DNA of 64,000 nt from Jeotgalibacillus malaysiensis (GTDB lineage Bacteria > Bacillota > Bacilli > Bacillales > Jeotgalibacillaceae): contig CP009416.1 of the NCBI GenBank assembly GCA_000818095.1, forward strand, positions 2,650,501-2,714,500, given 5' to 3'. Under the pieces are notes generated by a model that saw only the letters and a list, made by a program, of their open reading frames with translations, was not told the origin of the DNA and searched no databases. Of the stretch, positions 34,706-44,068 are shown piece by piece. The first letter of the stretch is position 1, and each line of letters begins with the position of its first letter. Both the position numbers and the translations under genes were made by a program.

Positions 34706-34753
34706 TTGCAAACGCTTTAATTTTTTTGTATGATCTAATAAGTAAACGTTTAC
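34706..34753 (+). promoter_or_regulatory. Promoter and operator O1 of the LacI-type regulator gene
   Basis: TTGCAA (34706-34711), 17-nt spacer, TATGAT (34729-34734). The perfect palindrome GTAAACGTTTAC (34742-34753) sits at the expected start site, suggesting autorepression. The -35 region also contains TGCAAACGCTTTAA (34707-34720), a weak cre-like match with two mismatches. Confidence 0.7.
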
Positions 34754-34785
34754 GTAGTTAATTTAATTGTCAGGAGGCATGTGAT

Positions 34786-35790
34786 TTGGCAACGATAAAG
34801 GATGTGGCACGGGTAGCGAATGTATCAATTGCTACAGTTTCTCGCGTATTGAATAATAAAAGTGGTTTTTCTGAAGAAACGAGAAGGTCTGTTGAAAAAG
34901 CAATTGAAGAGTTAGGATATGTACCTAATGGCGTTGCGCGGGGATTGATCAGTAAAAGAACAAATACGATTGGTCTGTTAGTGCCTGCGTTGTCAAGCAT
35001 GCTAGTTTCTGAAATGGTTTCAGGGATTGAAAGGGTCGTCCATGAGCAGGGTTCTAGTCTGATTGTTTGTCACACAGAGTCTAAAGGTAAGAAAACGATG
35101 CAATACCTTCAACTGCTAATTGCAAAGCAAGTTGACGGGATTATATTTACAAGTGAGGTTTTACTTCAGGAATATTATCAAATGATTGAACGGTCCGGTA
35201 TTCCTTTGGTCCTTTTATCTACCGAGACTTTGAATTTACCTGTACCTTCTGTCAAAGTAAATGACCGTCTCGCATCGTTCCATGCAACAGAGTATATGAT
35301 TAAGCAGGGGCATAAAAAGATTGGCATGATTAGTGGGAATCGCAATGATATGATTGCCGGCGTTCCAAGAGTTGAGGGCTACAGAATGGCGTTGAATAGT
35401 CATCAGATTGCATTTGATGAAAGTATGATTGCTTCTCATAAAGGTTTCAGTTATATAGACGGTGCTACTGCATTTAGAAAATTGATTACCGATCACCCCG
35501 ACATTACAGCAATTGTTGCAGCCAGCGATGAAATTGCACTGGGGATAATCTCAGAAGCTTTTAAAATGGGTATCAATATTCCTGAGCAGGTTTCCGTGAT
35601 TGGATATGACAACATTCCAATTTGTAATGTGAGCATCCCCCCGCTCACAACTATTTCTCAGCCCGTGGCTAAAATGGGGGAAGTTGCAGCAGAAATGGTG
35701 TTAGATATGATTAGTGGAAATCATGTACAGGAAAATGTCATTTTCCCACATGAAATCATTGAAAGACAAAGTGTTAAAAAGCTTGATTAA
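34786..35790 (+). CDS. LacI-family transcriptional regulator of the sugar import operon
   Basis: 334 residues. The helix-turn-helix and hinge (1-60) read ATIKDVARVANVSIATVSRV and GYVPNGVARGL; the periplasmic-binding-protein-like effector domain follows (about 62-330). Start is TTG with AGGAGG 9 nt upstream; no ATG is in frame. Closest in style to MalR-type regulators of Firmicutes. Three identical palindromes (GTAAACGTTTAC) lie at its own promoter and in front of the binding-protein gene 128 bp downstream, making local control of the operon very likely. The inducer is probably an alpha-glucoside. Confidence 0.9.
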   Translation: MATIKDVARVANVSIATVSRVLNNKSGFSEETRRSVEKAIEELGYVPNGVARGLISKRTNTIGLLVPALSSMLVSEMVSGIERVVHEQGSSLIVCHTESKGKKTMQYLQLLIAKQVDGIIFTSEVLLQEYYQMIERSGIPLVLLSTETLNLPVPSVKVNDRLASFHATEYMIKQGHKKIGMISGNRNDMIAGVPRVEGYRMALNSHQIAFDESMIASHKGFSYIDGATAFRKLITDHPDITAIVAASDEIALGIISEAFKMGINIPEQVSVIGYDNIPICNVSIPPLTTISQPVAKMGEVAAEMVLDMISGNHVQENVIFPHEIIERQSVKKLD

Positions 35791-35822
35791 CTGTCTCCTT
35801 AAAGGAGATCTTCGACCTTAAG

Positions 35823-35889
35823 GTAAACGTTTACTATAAAAAGATGGTAATTAACACATTATTTTTTTGTTTTTAGAGTAAACGTTTAC
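35823..35889 (+). promoter_or_regulatory. Operators O2 and O3 and promoter of the sugar import operon
   Basis: GTAAACGTTTAC occurs at 35823-35834 and again at 35878-35889, 55 bp apart centre to centre. A promoter fits between and into the second: TTAACA (35851-35856), 17-nt spacer, TAGAGT (35874-35879). O3 therefore covers the start site and O2 lies about 60 bp upstream. Confidence 0.75.
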
Positions 35890-35917
35890 TTAAACCAACT
35901 TTAGGAGGAAATTACTT

Positions 35918-37147
35918 ATGAAAAAGCATTACGGCAAGTTTTTAGTTACAGCTGGAACGGCAGCAGCAGTTCTTGCAGGTTGCGGCGGTGGAAGTGACGA
36001 TGGAAGTGTAACGCTTGAGCTCTTTTCAAATAAATCAGAAAGTATTGATACGTATCAGGCTTTAATCGAGCAATTTGAAGAAGAAAACCCTGATATTAAT
36101 GTTGAACTTGAAGCCCCTCCGGAAGCTGAGACAGTATTGCGTACACGTTTAACTAAAAATGATATGCCCGATATATTATCAATCGGAGGAAATGCAACAT
36201 ATGGTGAATTCGCACGTGAAGGCGTATTAAGAGATTTATCTGATACGGATCTTCTGGCAAATGTGCAATCCTCTTATGTGGATATGCTCGGACAATTAGC
36301 AGGTTCTGAGACAGAAGGAAGCTTTGGCGTTCCTTACGCTACAAATGCTAATCATGTTATTTATAACAAAAGTAAAGTTGAAGAACTCGGCATTGAAATC
36401 CCACAGACATGGGATGAGTTTATTGCTGCACTTGAAACAGCTCAAGAGGCCGGAGAAGTTCCACTATATCTAACGCTGCAGGAAGCATGGACTGGAATGG
36501 CAATCTGGAACGGTATTGCAGGGAATGTTGTTCCTGAAGATTTTGCTGAAATGAAGAATAACGGTGAAGCATCATTTGTGGAAGATTATGATGAGGTAGC
36601 TGATAAAATGCTGCAGCTGCTTGACTATGGACATGATGATAACTTCGGCATCGGTTACGGTGATGGAAACAGTGCTTTTGCAAATGGAGAAGGTGTCTTT
36701 TATATACAGGGTAACTGGGCAATTCCTGAAATAAGAGAAGCTAATTCTGATGTTGAACTTGGCACTTTCACACTCCCTTCAAGTAACAATGCTGAAGAAA
36801 ATGAACTTGTCTCTGGTGTGGATGTGGCGCTTGCGATCAGTGAAACAACTGAGCATCCTGAAGAAGCTGAAAAATTCCTGTCATTTATGCTTGAACAGGA
36901 AGTCGCAGAGCAATACATGAATGAACAAAGTGCATTCTCAGCTGTTGAAGGCGTCTATCAGGAAGATGAAGTATTTGAGGGGATTCGTGAATACTTTGAA
37001 AATGATCGCCTGACAAGCTTCCAGGATCATTACTATCCTGCAGGAATGGGTGTTGAAAACCTTGTGTTGGATATGCTGATCAACGGCAATAAAACTGAAG
37101 GATTAGAAGTCATTGACTCTGAATGGGAAGCAGCACAAAACAGATAA
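35918..37147 (+). CDS. ABC sugar importer, extracellular solute-binding lipoprotein
   Basis: 409 residues. The signal peptide ends in lipobox VLAGC (Cys at about 22) followed by a Gly/Ser/Asp linker, so the mature protein is lipid-anchored outside the cell. The type 1 solute-binding fold shows VTLELFSNKSES, LIEQFEEENPDINVE, GVPYATNANHVIYNKSKVEE and a GNWAIPEI ligand-site tryptophan. Length is normal for maltodextrin/isomalto-oligosaccharide binding proteins. AGGAGG lies 7 nt before ATG. First gene of the operon with the two permeases and the glucosidase, which points to an alpha-glucan oligosaccharide. Confidence 0.9.
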   Translation: MKKHYGKFLVTAGTAAAVLAGCGGGSDDGSVTLELFSNKSESIDTYQALIEQFEEENPDINVELEAPPEAETVLRTRLTKNDMPDILSIGGNATYGEFAREGVLRDLSDTDLLANVQSSYVDMLGQLAGSETEGSFGVPYATNANHVIYNKSKVEELGIEIPQTWDEFIAALETAQEAGEVPLYLTLQEAWTGMAIWNGIAGNVVPEDFAEMKNNGEASFVEDYDEVADKMLQLLDYGHDDNFGIGYGDGNSAFANGEGVFYIQGNWAIPEIREANSDVELGTFTLPSSNNAEENELVSGVDVALAISETTEHPEEAEKFLSFMLEQEVAEQYMNEQSAFSAVEGVYQEDEVFEGIREYFENDRLTSFQDHYYPAGMGVENLVLDMLINGNKTEGLEVIDSEWEAAQNR

Positions 37148-37153
37148 TTTTCA

Positions 37154-37176
37154 CAATGGGGGTTCATCCCCCATTG
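37154..37176 (+). other. Intercistronic hairpin after the binding-protein gene
   Basis: CAATGGGGG / CCCCCATTG perfect 9-bp stem with 5-nt loop, no T-run. Probably protects or limits transcripts so that binding protein exceeds permease, as hairpins do in other sugar ABC operons. Confidence 0.7.
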
Positions 37177-37266
37177 CTATGACTGTTGGTTTCGCTGCAG
37201 GCGTGCCTTCAGTGCATGCCTGGATCCAGATCAGCAGTTCATTAATTACCGGGGGAGTGAAATATT

Positions 37267-38124
37267 TTGAAAAGAGATCATGCTTTTTTATTAATGGTTA
37301 TCCCTGCCTTTGTACTTTTTTTCATATTCCATACCTATCCTGCACTCCAGGGCGTTTTCTACAGCTTCACTAACTTTAAAGGATATGGAAATTGGGATTT
37401 TACAGGCTTCACAAATTACTTTAAAGTATTTCAGGATTCCAGGGCACTCAGTGCTTATGGATTCACATTTCAATTTGCAATTGTAGCTACGATACTCGTA
37501 AATATCATTAGTGTTTTGATTGCGATGGGCTTGAATGCAAAAATTAAATTCAGAAAAACACTTAGAGCTACTTATTTCCTTCCATTTATTTTAAGTGTTT
37601 TGATCGTCAGTTACATTTTCCAGTTCATCTTTACTCATATGGTTCCTGACTTTGGTCAGGCTTTAGGAATTGATGCACTGTCAAGAAATATTCTTGGTGA
37701 TCAGGATCTTGCCTGGATTGGTATCGTAATCGTTGCTGTATGGCAATCAGTTGCATTTAATACCCTTCTTTACCTTGCAGGATTATCCACAGTTGATGAA
37801 CAGCTCTATGAAGCAGCTGATATTGATGGTGCAAAAGCATGGTCAAAATTCTGGAGAATTACATTCCCGCTCATTGCGCCATTCTTTACGATTAATATGG
37901 TTGTTGCAATGAAAAACTTCCTGATGGCATTTGATCAGATTATCGCTCTAACTGGCGGCGGTCCGGGTAGAGCAACAGAATCTATCTCTCTATTAATCTA
38001 CAGAGGTGGATTTGAAGCTGGTCAGTTCGCTTATCAGTCAGCTAACGCAGTTATTTATTTTATTGTCATTGTAGTAATTTCTGTTGTACAACTTCGAATT
38101 CTTGAAAGAAAAGAGGTGAAGTAA
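37267..38124 (+). CDS. ABC sugar importer, permease (MalF/AmyD-like)
   Basis: 285 residues with six membrane segments. The ABC-permease EAA loop reads EQLYEAADIDGAKAWSKFW, followed by FPLIAPFF. Start is TTG at 37267 with GGGGGAG upstream. Starts 119 bp after the binding-protein gene and is followed after 3 nt by the second permease. It forms the membrane heterodimer with the protein encoded at 38128. Confidence 0.9.
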   Translation: MKRDHAFLLMVIPAFVLFFIFHTYPALQGVFYSFTNFKGYGNWDFTGFTNYFKVFQDSRALSAYGFTFQFAIVATILVNIISVLIAMGLNAKIKFRKTLRATYFLPFILSVLIVSYIFQFIFTHMVPDFGQALGIDALSRNILGDQDLAWIGIVIVAVWQSVAFNTLLYLAGLSTVDEQLYEAADIDGAKAWSKFWRITFPLIAPFFTINMVVAMKNFLMAFDQIIALTGGGPGRATESISLLIYRGGFEAGQFAYQSANAVIYFIVIVVISVVQLRILERKEVK

Positions 38125-38127
38125 CTG

Positions 38128-38946
38128 ATGAGTAACCGTATAAATTGGAAAGCAACTATTTTACTAATACTAGGAACAATTTTTATCCTGTTCCCTCTTT
38201 ACCTCACAGTTATTATTGCCTTTAAGACACCACAGGAGATGAGTGGCAACATTCTGGCTCTTCCTGAATCATGGGGCTTTGATAATTTTATAAAAGCAAT
38301 TGAAGTAACAAACTTTTTTAATGCGCTTGGCAATAGTGTATTTGTCACCATACTGACAGTGATCATTGTGATTCTTACCCATTCGCTTGTAGCATATGCG
38401 ATCGCACGTAACCTGCACAAAAAGTTTTATAAATTCTTATACTTTTACTTTATCAGTGCCATGTTTATACCTTTTCCGATCATCATGCTCCCTCTTGTAC
38501 TGCAGACCAGCAGCTGGGGAATGGACAATCTGGTTGGCCTGGGTATTTTAAATGGTGTCATGCACCTAGCGTTTAACGTATTTATCTATGTAGGTTACGT
38601 TAAAACATTACCTATCGAGCTTGAGGAAGCTGCCATCATAGACGGCGCTAACACATTCCAGGTTTTCTGGAAGATTATTTTCCCTATGATGAAACCAATG
38701 CACGCAACAGTCGCAATCCTTACAGCTCTTGCAGCCTGGAATGACTTCATGCTTCCACTTGTGATATTAAGTGACTCAAGTATGTACACACTTCCGCTTG
38801 TTCAATATGCATTCCAGGGACAATTCAGTACGGATTATAACCTGGCATTTGCATCTTACTTACTCGCAATGCTTCCAATGGTGGTACTCTACGTATTTGT
38901 ACAAAAATGGATCATTGGCGGTGTTATGAGAGGTTCACTAAAATAA
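38128..38946 (+). CDS. ABC sugar importer, permease (MalG/AmyC-like)
   Basis: 272 residues, six membrane segments, EAA loop ELEEAAIIDGANTFQVFWK followed by FPMMKP, and the typical C-terminal VQKWIIGGVMRGSLK. AAGAGGTGAAG lies upstream and the spacing to the first permease is 3 nt. No ATPase gene occurs in the operon; in Bacillales such importers use a shared MsmX-type ATPase encoded elsewhere. Confidence 0.9.
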   Translation: MSNRINWKATILLILGTIFILFPLYLTVIIAFKTPQEMSGNILALPESWGFDNFIKAIEVTNFFNALGNSVFVTILTVIIVILTHSLVAYAIARNLHKKFYKFLYFYFISAMFIPFPIIMLPLVLQTSSWGMDNLVGLGILNGVMHLAFNVFIYVGYVKTLPIELEEAAIIDGANTFQVFWKIIFPMMKPMHATVAILTALAAWNDFMLPLVILSDSSMYTLPLVQYAFQGQFSTDYNLAFASYLLAMLPMVVLYVFVQKWIIGGVMRGSLK

Positions 38947-39015
38947 CAATGCTGAGGGGCGGCAATTTCTTTGCCCCTCTCTTACATAACTTTATCTAAA
39001 TGGAGGCACAAACTT

Positions 39016-40692
39016 ATGAAAAAAACGTGGTGGAAAGAAAGCGTTGTATATCAAATTTACCCAAGAAGCTTTAATGATTCCAATGGTGATGGAATTGGAG
39101 ACATTCCCGGTGTTATAGAAAAACTTGATTACCTTAAAGAGCTAGGAGTTGATGTAATATGGTTATCACCGGTCTACCAATCTCCAAATGATGATAACGG
39201 TTACGACATTTCTGACTATCAGGCAATTATGGATGACTTTGGCACAATGAATGACTGGGAGCAGCTACTAGATGAAATTCATCAAAGAGAGATGAAACTA
39301 ATCATGGACTTAGTCGTAAACCACTCGTCTGACGAACATGCATGGTTTACTGAATCACGCAAATCCAAAGACAACCCTTTCCGTGATTACTATATTTGGC
39401 GCCCGGACAAAGAGGGAAAAGAACCAAATAACTGGGCAGCTACCTTTGGTGGTTCAGCATGGGACTACGATGAAGCTTCCGGAGAATACTACCTCCATTT
39501 ATTCAGCAAAAAACAGCCTGATTTAAACTGGGAAAACTCTGAACTTCGACACGAAGTGTATGACATGATGAAATGGTGGCTCGATAAAGGAATTGACGGC
39601 TTTAGAATGGATGTCATCAACTTCATTTCAAAAGCTGACGGATTACCTGATGGCCCTAATCCGCACAATAAAAAGTATGGAGATGGAAGCCAATACTTCA
39701 TGAATGGACCTCGTATCCATGAATTTTTACATGAAATGAATCAGGAGGTCATCTCAAAGTATGATGTCATGACAGTTGGAGAGATGCCTGGTGTAAGCGT
39801 AGAACAGGCAATAGAATACACAGATGATTCAAGAGAAGAACTGCAAATGGTGTTCCAGTTTGAACATATGGATCTGGATTCCGGTCCAGAAGGAAAATGG
39901 GATTTGAAACCACTGGACCTTCGTGATCTCAAAAAAAGCATTTCACGTTGGCAGACTGGGTTACATGGAACAGGATGGAATAGCCTGTATATGAATAATC
40001 ACGATCAGCCAAGAGTAGTCTCACGCTTTGGCAATGACAAAGAATACCGTGTAACTTCAGCAAAAATGCTTGGCACTTTCCTGCACATGCTACAGGGCAC
40101 ACCTTATATTTATCAGGGTGAAGAACTTGGTATGACGAATATCAAATTTGATTCAATTCAGGATTACAAAGACATCGAAACATTAAATTATTACCGTGAT
40201 GCGCTAAATGATGGTAAATCTGAACATGAGATCATGCAATCTATTTACACAAAAGGCCGCGATAATGCCAGAACTCCTATGCAATGGAATAGTGAAAAAA
40301 ATGCAGGCTTTACGACCGGCAGCCCCTGGATTGCTGTAAATGAAAATTATAAAGAGATCAATGCATCTCAGGCTGTTCATGATCCTGAATCAATTTTTCA
40401 CTACTATAAAAAACTGATTTCACTTCGTAAAGATCACAAAATCATACAGTATGGAGACTACCAACTATTACTTCCTGATCATCAGGAAATCTATGCTTAT
40501 GCACGTTCATATGAAGGTCAAAAATTATTAGTCCTTACAAACTTCAGTAACCAGGAGCAGACCTTTACAAAACCAGAGAACCTTAGCTTCTATGCAAAAG
40601 ATATATTGATCGGTAACGGTCAGATAAACTCCCTGCACGTTGAGAAAGTTGTATTAAAACCTTATGAAGCTGTTGTGTATTTAGGGGAATAA
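39016..40692 (+). CDS. malL: Oligo-1,6-glucosidase / alpha-glucosidase, GH13
   Basis: 558-residue cytoplasmic enzyme. Catalytic residues: Asp199 in GFRMDVI, Glu256 in VGEMPG, Asp330 in NNHDQPR. Val200 directly after the nucleophile is the residue that, in this family, goes with activity on alpha-1,6 bonds, whereas alpha-1,4 enzymes carry Thr or Ala. Strong similarity to B. subtilis MalL is evident over the whole length (FSKKQPDLNWEN, FEHMD, GRDNARTPMQW). ATG at 39016 has GGAGG 9 nt upstream; the open frame starting at 38971 lacks support. Last gene of the operon; degrades the imported oligosaccharide. Paralogous to treA. Confidence 0.9.
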   Translation: MKKTWWKESVVYQIYPRSFNDSNGDGIGDIPGVIEKLDYLKELGVDVIWLSPVYQSPNDDNGYDISDYQAIMDDFGTMNDWEQLLDEIHQREMKLIMDLVVNHSSDEHAWFTESRKSKDNPFRDYYIWRPDKEGKEPNNWAATFGGSAWDYDEASGEYYLHLFSKKQPDLNWENSELRHEVYDMMKWWLDKGIDGFRMDVINFISKADGLPDGPNPHNKKYGDGSQYFMNGPRIHEFLHEMNQEVISKYDVMTVGEMPGVSVEQAIEYTDDSREELQMVFQFEHMDLDSGPEGKWDLKPLDLRDLKKSISRWQTGLHGTGWNSLYMNNHDQPRVVSRFGNDKEYRVTSAKMLGTFLHMLQGTPYIYQGEELGMTNIKFDSIQDYKDIETLNYYRDALNDGKSEHEIMQSIYTKGRDNARTPMQWNSEKNAGFTTGSPWIAVNENYKEINASQAVHDPESIFHYYKKLISLRKDHKIIQYGDYQLLLPDHQEIYAYARSYEGQKLLVLTNFSNQEQTFTKPENLSFYAKDILIGNGQINSLHVEKVVLKPYEAVVYLGE

Positions 40693-41032
40693 GTATTAAT
40701 AGGTGAAGCTTAGTCTCCGTCATTTTGTTTAGATAAAACTCTCAATAATTTTCCAACCACCTTAAGATTAAATACTTTTTAAACGTAAATATTATGTTTT
40801 AAGGCTCAGGTTGATTATTATAAAATATCTGAACACTGCAAAGTGACCATTTAGGTGCAATCAAAACATCATGTTGAATTATATTTTATTCAGTGAGTAG
40901 TACCTCAAAGCCGGGGTGAAAGTAATTGATGAGAGTGAGTAAATTTTATGTTCACTATAAAAGGTCTGTGAGAAAGTACAACTTCTCACAGACCTTTTCA
41001 ATTATTTACTGGCATTATCCTTATCTCGTCTA
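40693..41032. other. Intergenic region downstream of malL
   Basis: About 340 bp, A/T-rich. Apart from the bidirectional terminator at 40961-40996 nothing recognisable; no repeat copy and no plausible small gene. Confidence 0.6.
40961..40998. terminator. Bidirectional terminator between malL and the SH3 gene
   Basis: Perfect 14-bp stem AAGGTCTGTGAGAA (40961-40974) / TTCTCACAGACCTT (40983-40996), 8-nt loop. Confidence 0.8.
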
Positions 41033-42316
41033 TTATAAACCGATCTCAGGCAGTGAGCCGTCATAGTCGAAGATTACTTCAATACTTGATGAAGTCACAA
41101 CAAGGTAGCCTTTCTTTCCTGCAATAGAGATATCAATAAGCTTATCCTTGCTATATACCATATTGTCTTTGACAAGCTTTGTCAGCTCTGCAGTTTCAGG
41201 AGTTCCCGTTCCAAAAAATCCGGATAGCCCCAATTCAAGAGCTTCCATACCTTTTGGTTGTACCGATTTATGTTTATTATAACGGCTCATCACGAATGTC
41301 ATGGATGACATCTTGTTAGAATCATACTCACCAATAACAAACAGATAATCGTTTTTTAACGGCATACTTGCTTCCACCATATATGATGTAATAAAATCCA
41401 TCCCATTTTCTGGTTTATGTTCAAATATTTTACGGGATTCGTATTCAAATGTTGGGCCTGTTACAAGCTCTATTGAATCAGCTTTACTAATAAAATCAGC
41501 CGGTTTTGGAGGTGGCACATGATCTTTGGAGTGTGTGATCAAAATCCATCCAGTTTGTCCTTTGTACGTTGTTTTATAAAAACCGTTGTGTTTGTTAATT
41601 GATGAAAAGACTGCACCTCTAGGGACTTTTAATATCGACTTTTTAGAAAACGATACGTCAGAATATAAAGTCGTATTTTGATGAGCTTCAAATTGCTTTG
41701 CTTTAAAAGACTCAACTAAAGGAGCCGGGCCCGGTACATGATCTTTTGTATGGGACACAATTACCCATCCGCTCTTTCCACCATAGAACGCTTTATAAAA
41801 TCCGTTGTGCTTTGTATCAGTTGTTATAAACTCTCCTTTTGGAATTCTGACAACATTCTTTTTTGAAGACATCACAGATGAATACAGCATTGTCTCCCGT
41901 GTTGTTTCAACTTTTTTAGTGCCAAATACTTCTGCTTTCGGTCCAGGAATATGATCCTTTGAATGAGAAATCAATATCCAACCCGTTTTTCCTCCATATG
42001 TCGTTTTATAGAATCCATTTAACTTTTCATCAGCAGTGAATATCTCTCCTTTAGGAATTTTCACAACAGACTTTTTAGATGACCATACGGATGAATACAG
42101 CGTCGTTATACGGGCAGTTTCAAATTCACTCCCTTTAAAACTTACAGATTTTGGATCAAACATTGATTGAACATTTTTTTCATTAGTTACGTATGCGAGA
42201 TTTACGTAATCAACTTCAAAAGCCTCAGCAACCTTCATTTGAAGTGGAATCACCGTTATACTAAAACCTAAGAAAATAAACATGACTACAAAAATAATAC
42301 TTTTTAATAATTTCAT
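41033..42316 (-). CDS. Secreted protein with three SH3-like repeats
   Basis: 427 residues. A signal peptide of about 32 residues (LLKSIIFVVMFIFLGFSITV...) is followed by three repeats of roughly 70 residues. Each repeat contains TxLYSSVxSSKKxVxxIPKG, (H/L)NGFYKxxYGGKxGW and SHxKDHxPxP; these look like bacterial SH3 domains. The C-terminal 140 residues are unrecognised. Bacterial SH3 repeats usually bind peptidoglycan, so a wall-associated exported protein is likely. No catalytic motif is seen. Single gene. Confidence 0.8.
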   Translation of the reverse strand: MKLLKSIIFVVMFIFLGFSITVIPLQMKVAEAFEVDYVNLAYVTNEKNVQSMFDPKSVSFKGSEFETARITTLYSSVWSSKKSVVKIPKGEIFTADEKLNGFYKTTYGGKTGWILISHSKDHIPGPKAEVFGTKKVETTRETMLYSSVMSSKKNVVRIPKGEFITTDTKHNGFYKAFYGGKSGWVIVSHTKDHVPGPAPLVESFKAKQFEAHQNTTLYSDVSFSKKSILKVPRGAVFSSINKHNGFYKTTYKGQTGWILITHSKDHVPPPKPADFISKADSIELVTGPTFEYESRKIFEHKPENGMDFITSYMVEASMPLKNDYLFVIGEYDSNKMSSMTFVMSRYNKHKSVQPKGMEALELGLSGFFGTGTPETAELTKLVKDNMVYSKDKLIDISIAGKKGYLVVTSSSIEVIFDYDGSLPEIGL

Positions 42317-42792
42317 TTAATAAGCTCCTTTTAACTATATAATATTGTAAAATAAGTAATTCTTTTATCATTAAAAATCATACCTTTCGTTAAATATATA
42401 GTCAATTAGTATTATTATATTCTTCTTTAAAGTCAATAACAGGCACTTTTTTCTTAGGTATATGTCTTTTAACAAATTTATAATATTTCAATGGAGTTGT
42501 TTCTAAATAGTAAGGTGAAATCAATTGACCGATAACCAAGATAAACTGCGATTATCTAATACCTTTATTTGAAAGCTTATTTTAATAGATAATCATAATA
42601 TTACTTAAAGACGAATATTTAAAAATGCACTTGGATCCAAGTGTACAGTGGTATTATATAAAGTTGGATATTATCAACATAATACATTAGCCTTCGCCCC
42701 TCTGTGCCTCCCCCTATTACCCCTTTACATCATCTTAAAAATCCGCTATCCTTTAAATCGTAATAATTACGTTTTAATAGAGGGTTACATTT
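42317..42792. other. Intergenic region with Zur-controlled promoter
   Basis: About 475 bp. 42317-42620 is A/T-rich with no feature. A perfect 16-bp palindrome CACTTGGATCCAAGTG lies at 42628-42643 (possible operator). The CobW promoter and Zur box end the region. Confidence 0.6.
42724..42775 (+). promoter_or_regulatory. Zur box overlapping the CobW-GTPase promoter
   Basis: AAATCGTAATAATTACGTTTT (42755-42775) contains TCGTAATAATTACGT, one base from the 7-1-7 palindrome of Bacillus Zur boxes. A promoter, TTTACA (42724-42729), 17 nt, TATCCT (42747-42752), places the start site in the box. Zinc-dependent repression is therefore expected. Confidence 0.85.
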
Positions 42793-43971
42793 ATGAAAAT
42801 ACCAGTTACGGTTTTGAGTGGTTATTTAGGTGCGGGTAAGACGACTTTGTTGAATCATATTTTACATAGTACGCAGGATTTAAGAGCGGCTGTGATTGTG
42901 AATGATATGAGTGAAGTGAATATTGATGGCGGTCAGCTGAAGAAGGGTTATTTTTCGCGAACGGATGAGACGCTGGTTGAGATGCAGAACGGCTGTATTT
43001 GCTGTACGTTGCGTGAGGACTTGATGATTGAAGTGAAGCGGCTGGCTGAGATTGGGGAAATTGACTATATTGTAATTGAATCAACGGGAATTTCTGAGCC
43101 AATCCCTGTTGCACAGACATTTGTGTAGGAAGATGAAGAAACCGGGATTGATTTAAGCCAATTGACTCGGCTGGATACGATGGTGACGGTTGTTGATGCG
43201 CTAAGATTTGCAGATGATCTTGAGAGCGGTGAGACATTGCTTGACCGCAAACAGACAGAGGATGAGCAGGATGAGCGTGACGTGTCTGATCTGCTGATTG
43301 ATCAGGTTGAATTTGCTGATGTCATTATTCTAAATAAAATAGATCTCGTTTCTGCTGAGGCTGCGGATGCGATCAAGGTGCTGCTGAAGACATTGAATCC
43401 TGAAGCAAAGATCCTGACAGCTTCTTACGGTCAGATAGATCCGCTGGATATTTTAAATACTAAGGCTTTTGATTTTGAGAAAGCGAGTCAGGGTGCGGGA
43501 TGGATTAAAGAGTTGAATGAAGAGCATATTCCTGAAACAGAAGAATATGGCATCACATCTTTCCTTTATAAAAGGCAGCATCCATTTCATCCGAAAAGGT
43601 TTTATGAATTCCTGAGTGAACTTCCTGAGGAAATTGTGCGTTCTAAAGGATTTTTCTGGCTTGCAACGAAAGAACAGTCTGCAGGTCTGGTTTCTCAGGC
43701 GGGAAAATCCATTCAGCTGCAGTCTGCGGGAACATGGGTGGCTGCTTTAACGGAAGAAGAACAACAGCAAACGCTAAAAGATGAGCCTGAGCTAAGCAGT
43801 CGCTGGCATCCTGAATGGGGCGACAGATTGAATGAACTTGTGTTTATTGGCATAGGACTTGATCAGGAAGCCATCACTAGAGAGCTTGATCAATGTCTGT
43901 TAACTGAAGAAGAGTTGAAATCTGATTGGCGTAAATTAGAGGATCCGTTTCCAGATTTTTCGGGGAGGTAG
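42793..43971 (+). pseudogene. CobW/COG0523 zinc metallochaperone GTPase (ZagA/YciC-like) with in-frame TAG
   Basis: Without the stop this is a 392-residue COG0523 protein: Walker [13 protein letters not shown], metal-binding [26 protein letters not shown] (in VIILNKIDLVS) and a CobW_C domain with ITSFLYKRQHPFHPKRFYEF. Codon 112 is TAG (43126-43128), between QTFV and EDEETGIDL; the frame is otherwise unbroken before and after it. The Zur box upstream matches B. subtilis yciC/zagA. Either a recent nonsense mutation, a sequencing error, or read-through; the second part could also restart at TTG 43162, but would lack the nucleotide-binding loop. Confidence 0.85.
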
Positions 43972-43986
43972 TGAATGAGGTACGAC

Positions 43987-44051
43987 GGGGACGGAGTTGT
44001 GTGATCCACTTTTAGAATCATTCTAAAAATGAACCACTTAACTCCGTCCCC
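43987..44051. repeat. Family B palindromic repeat, locus 4
   Basis: 65 bp from GGGGACGGAGTTGTGTGATC to CACTTAACTCCGTCCCC, centre TTTTAGAATCATTCTAAAA. It sits between the CobW gene and the ABC ATPase stop codon and may act as a two-way terminator-like hairpin. Confidence 0.82.
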
Positions 44052-44068
44052 GCTGTGCCGCTATTCAC

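Noticed and set aside
42648-42839. 63-codon frame over the CobW start
   Set aside because: It runs out of frame through the Zur box and the first codons of the CobW gene and has no ribosome binding site.
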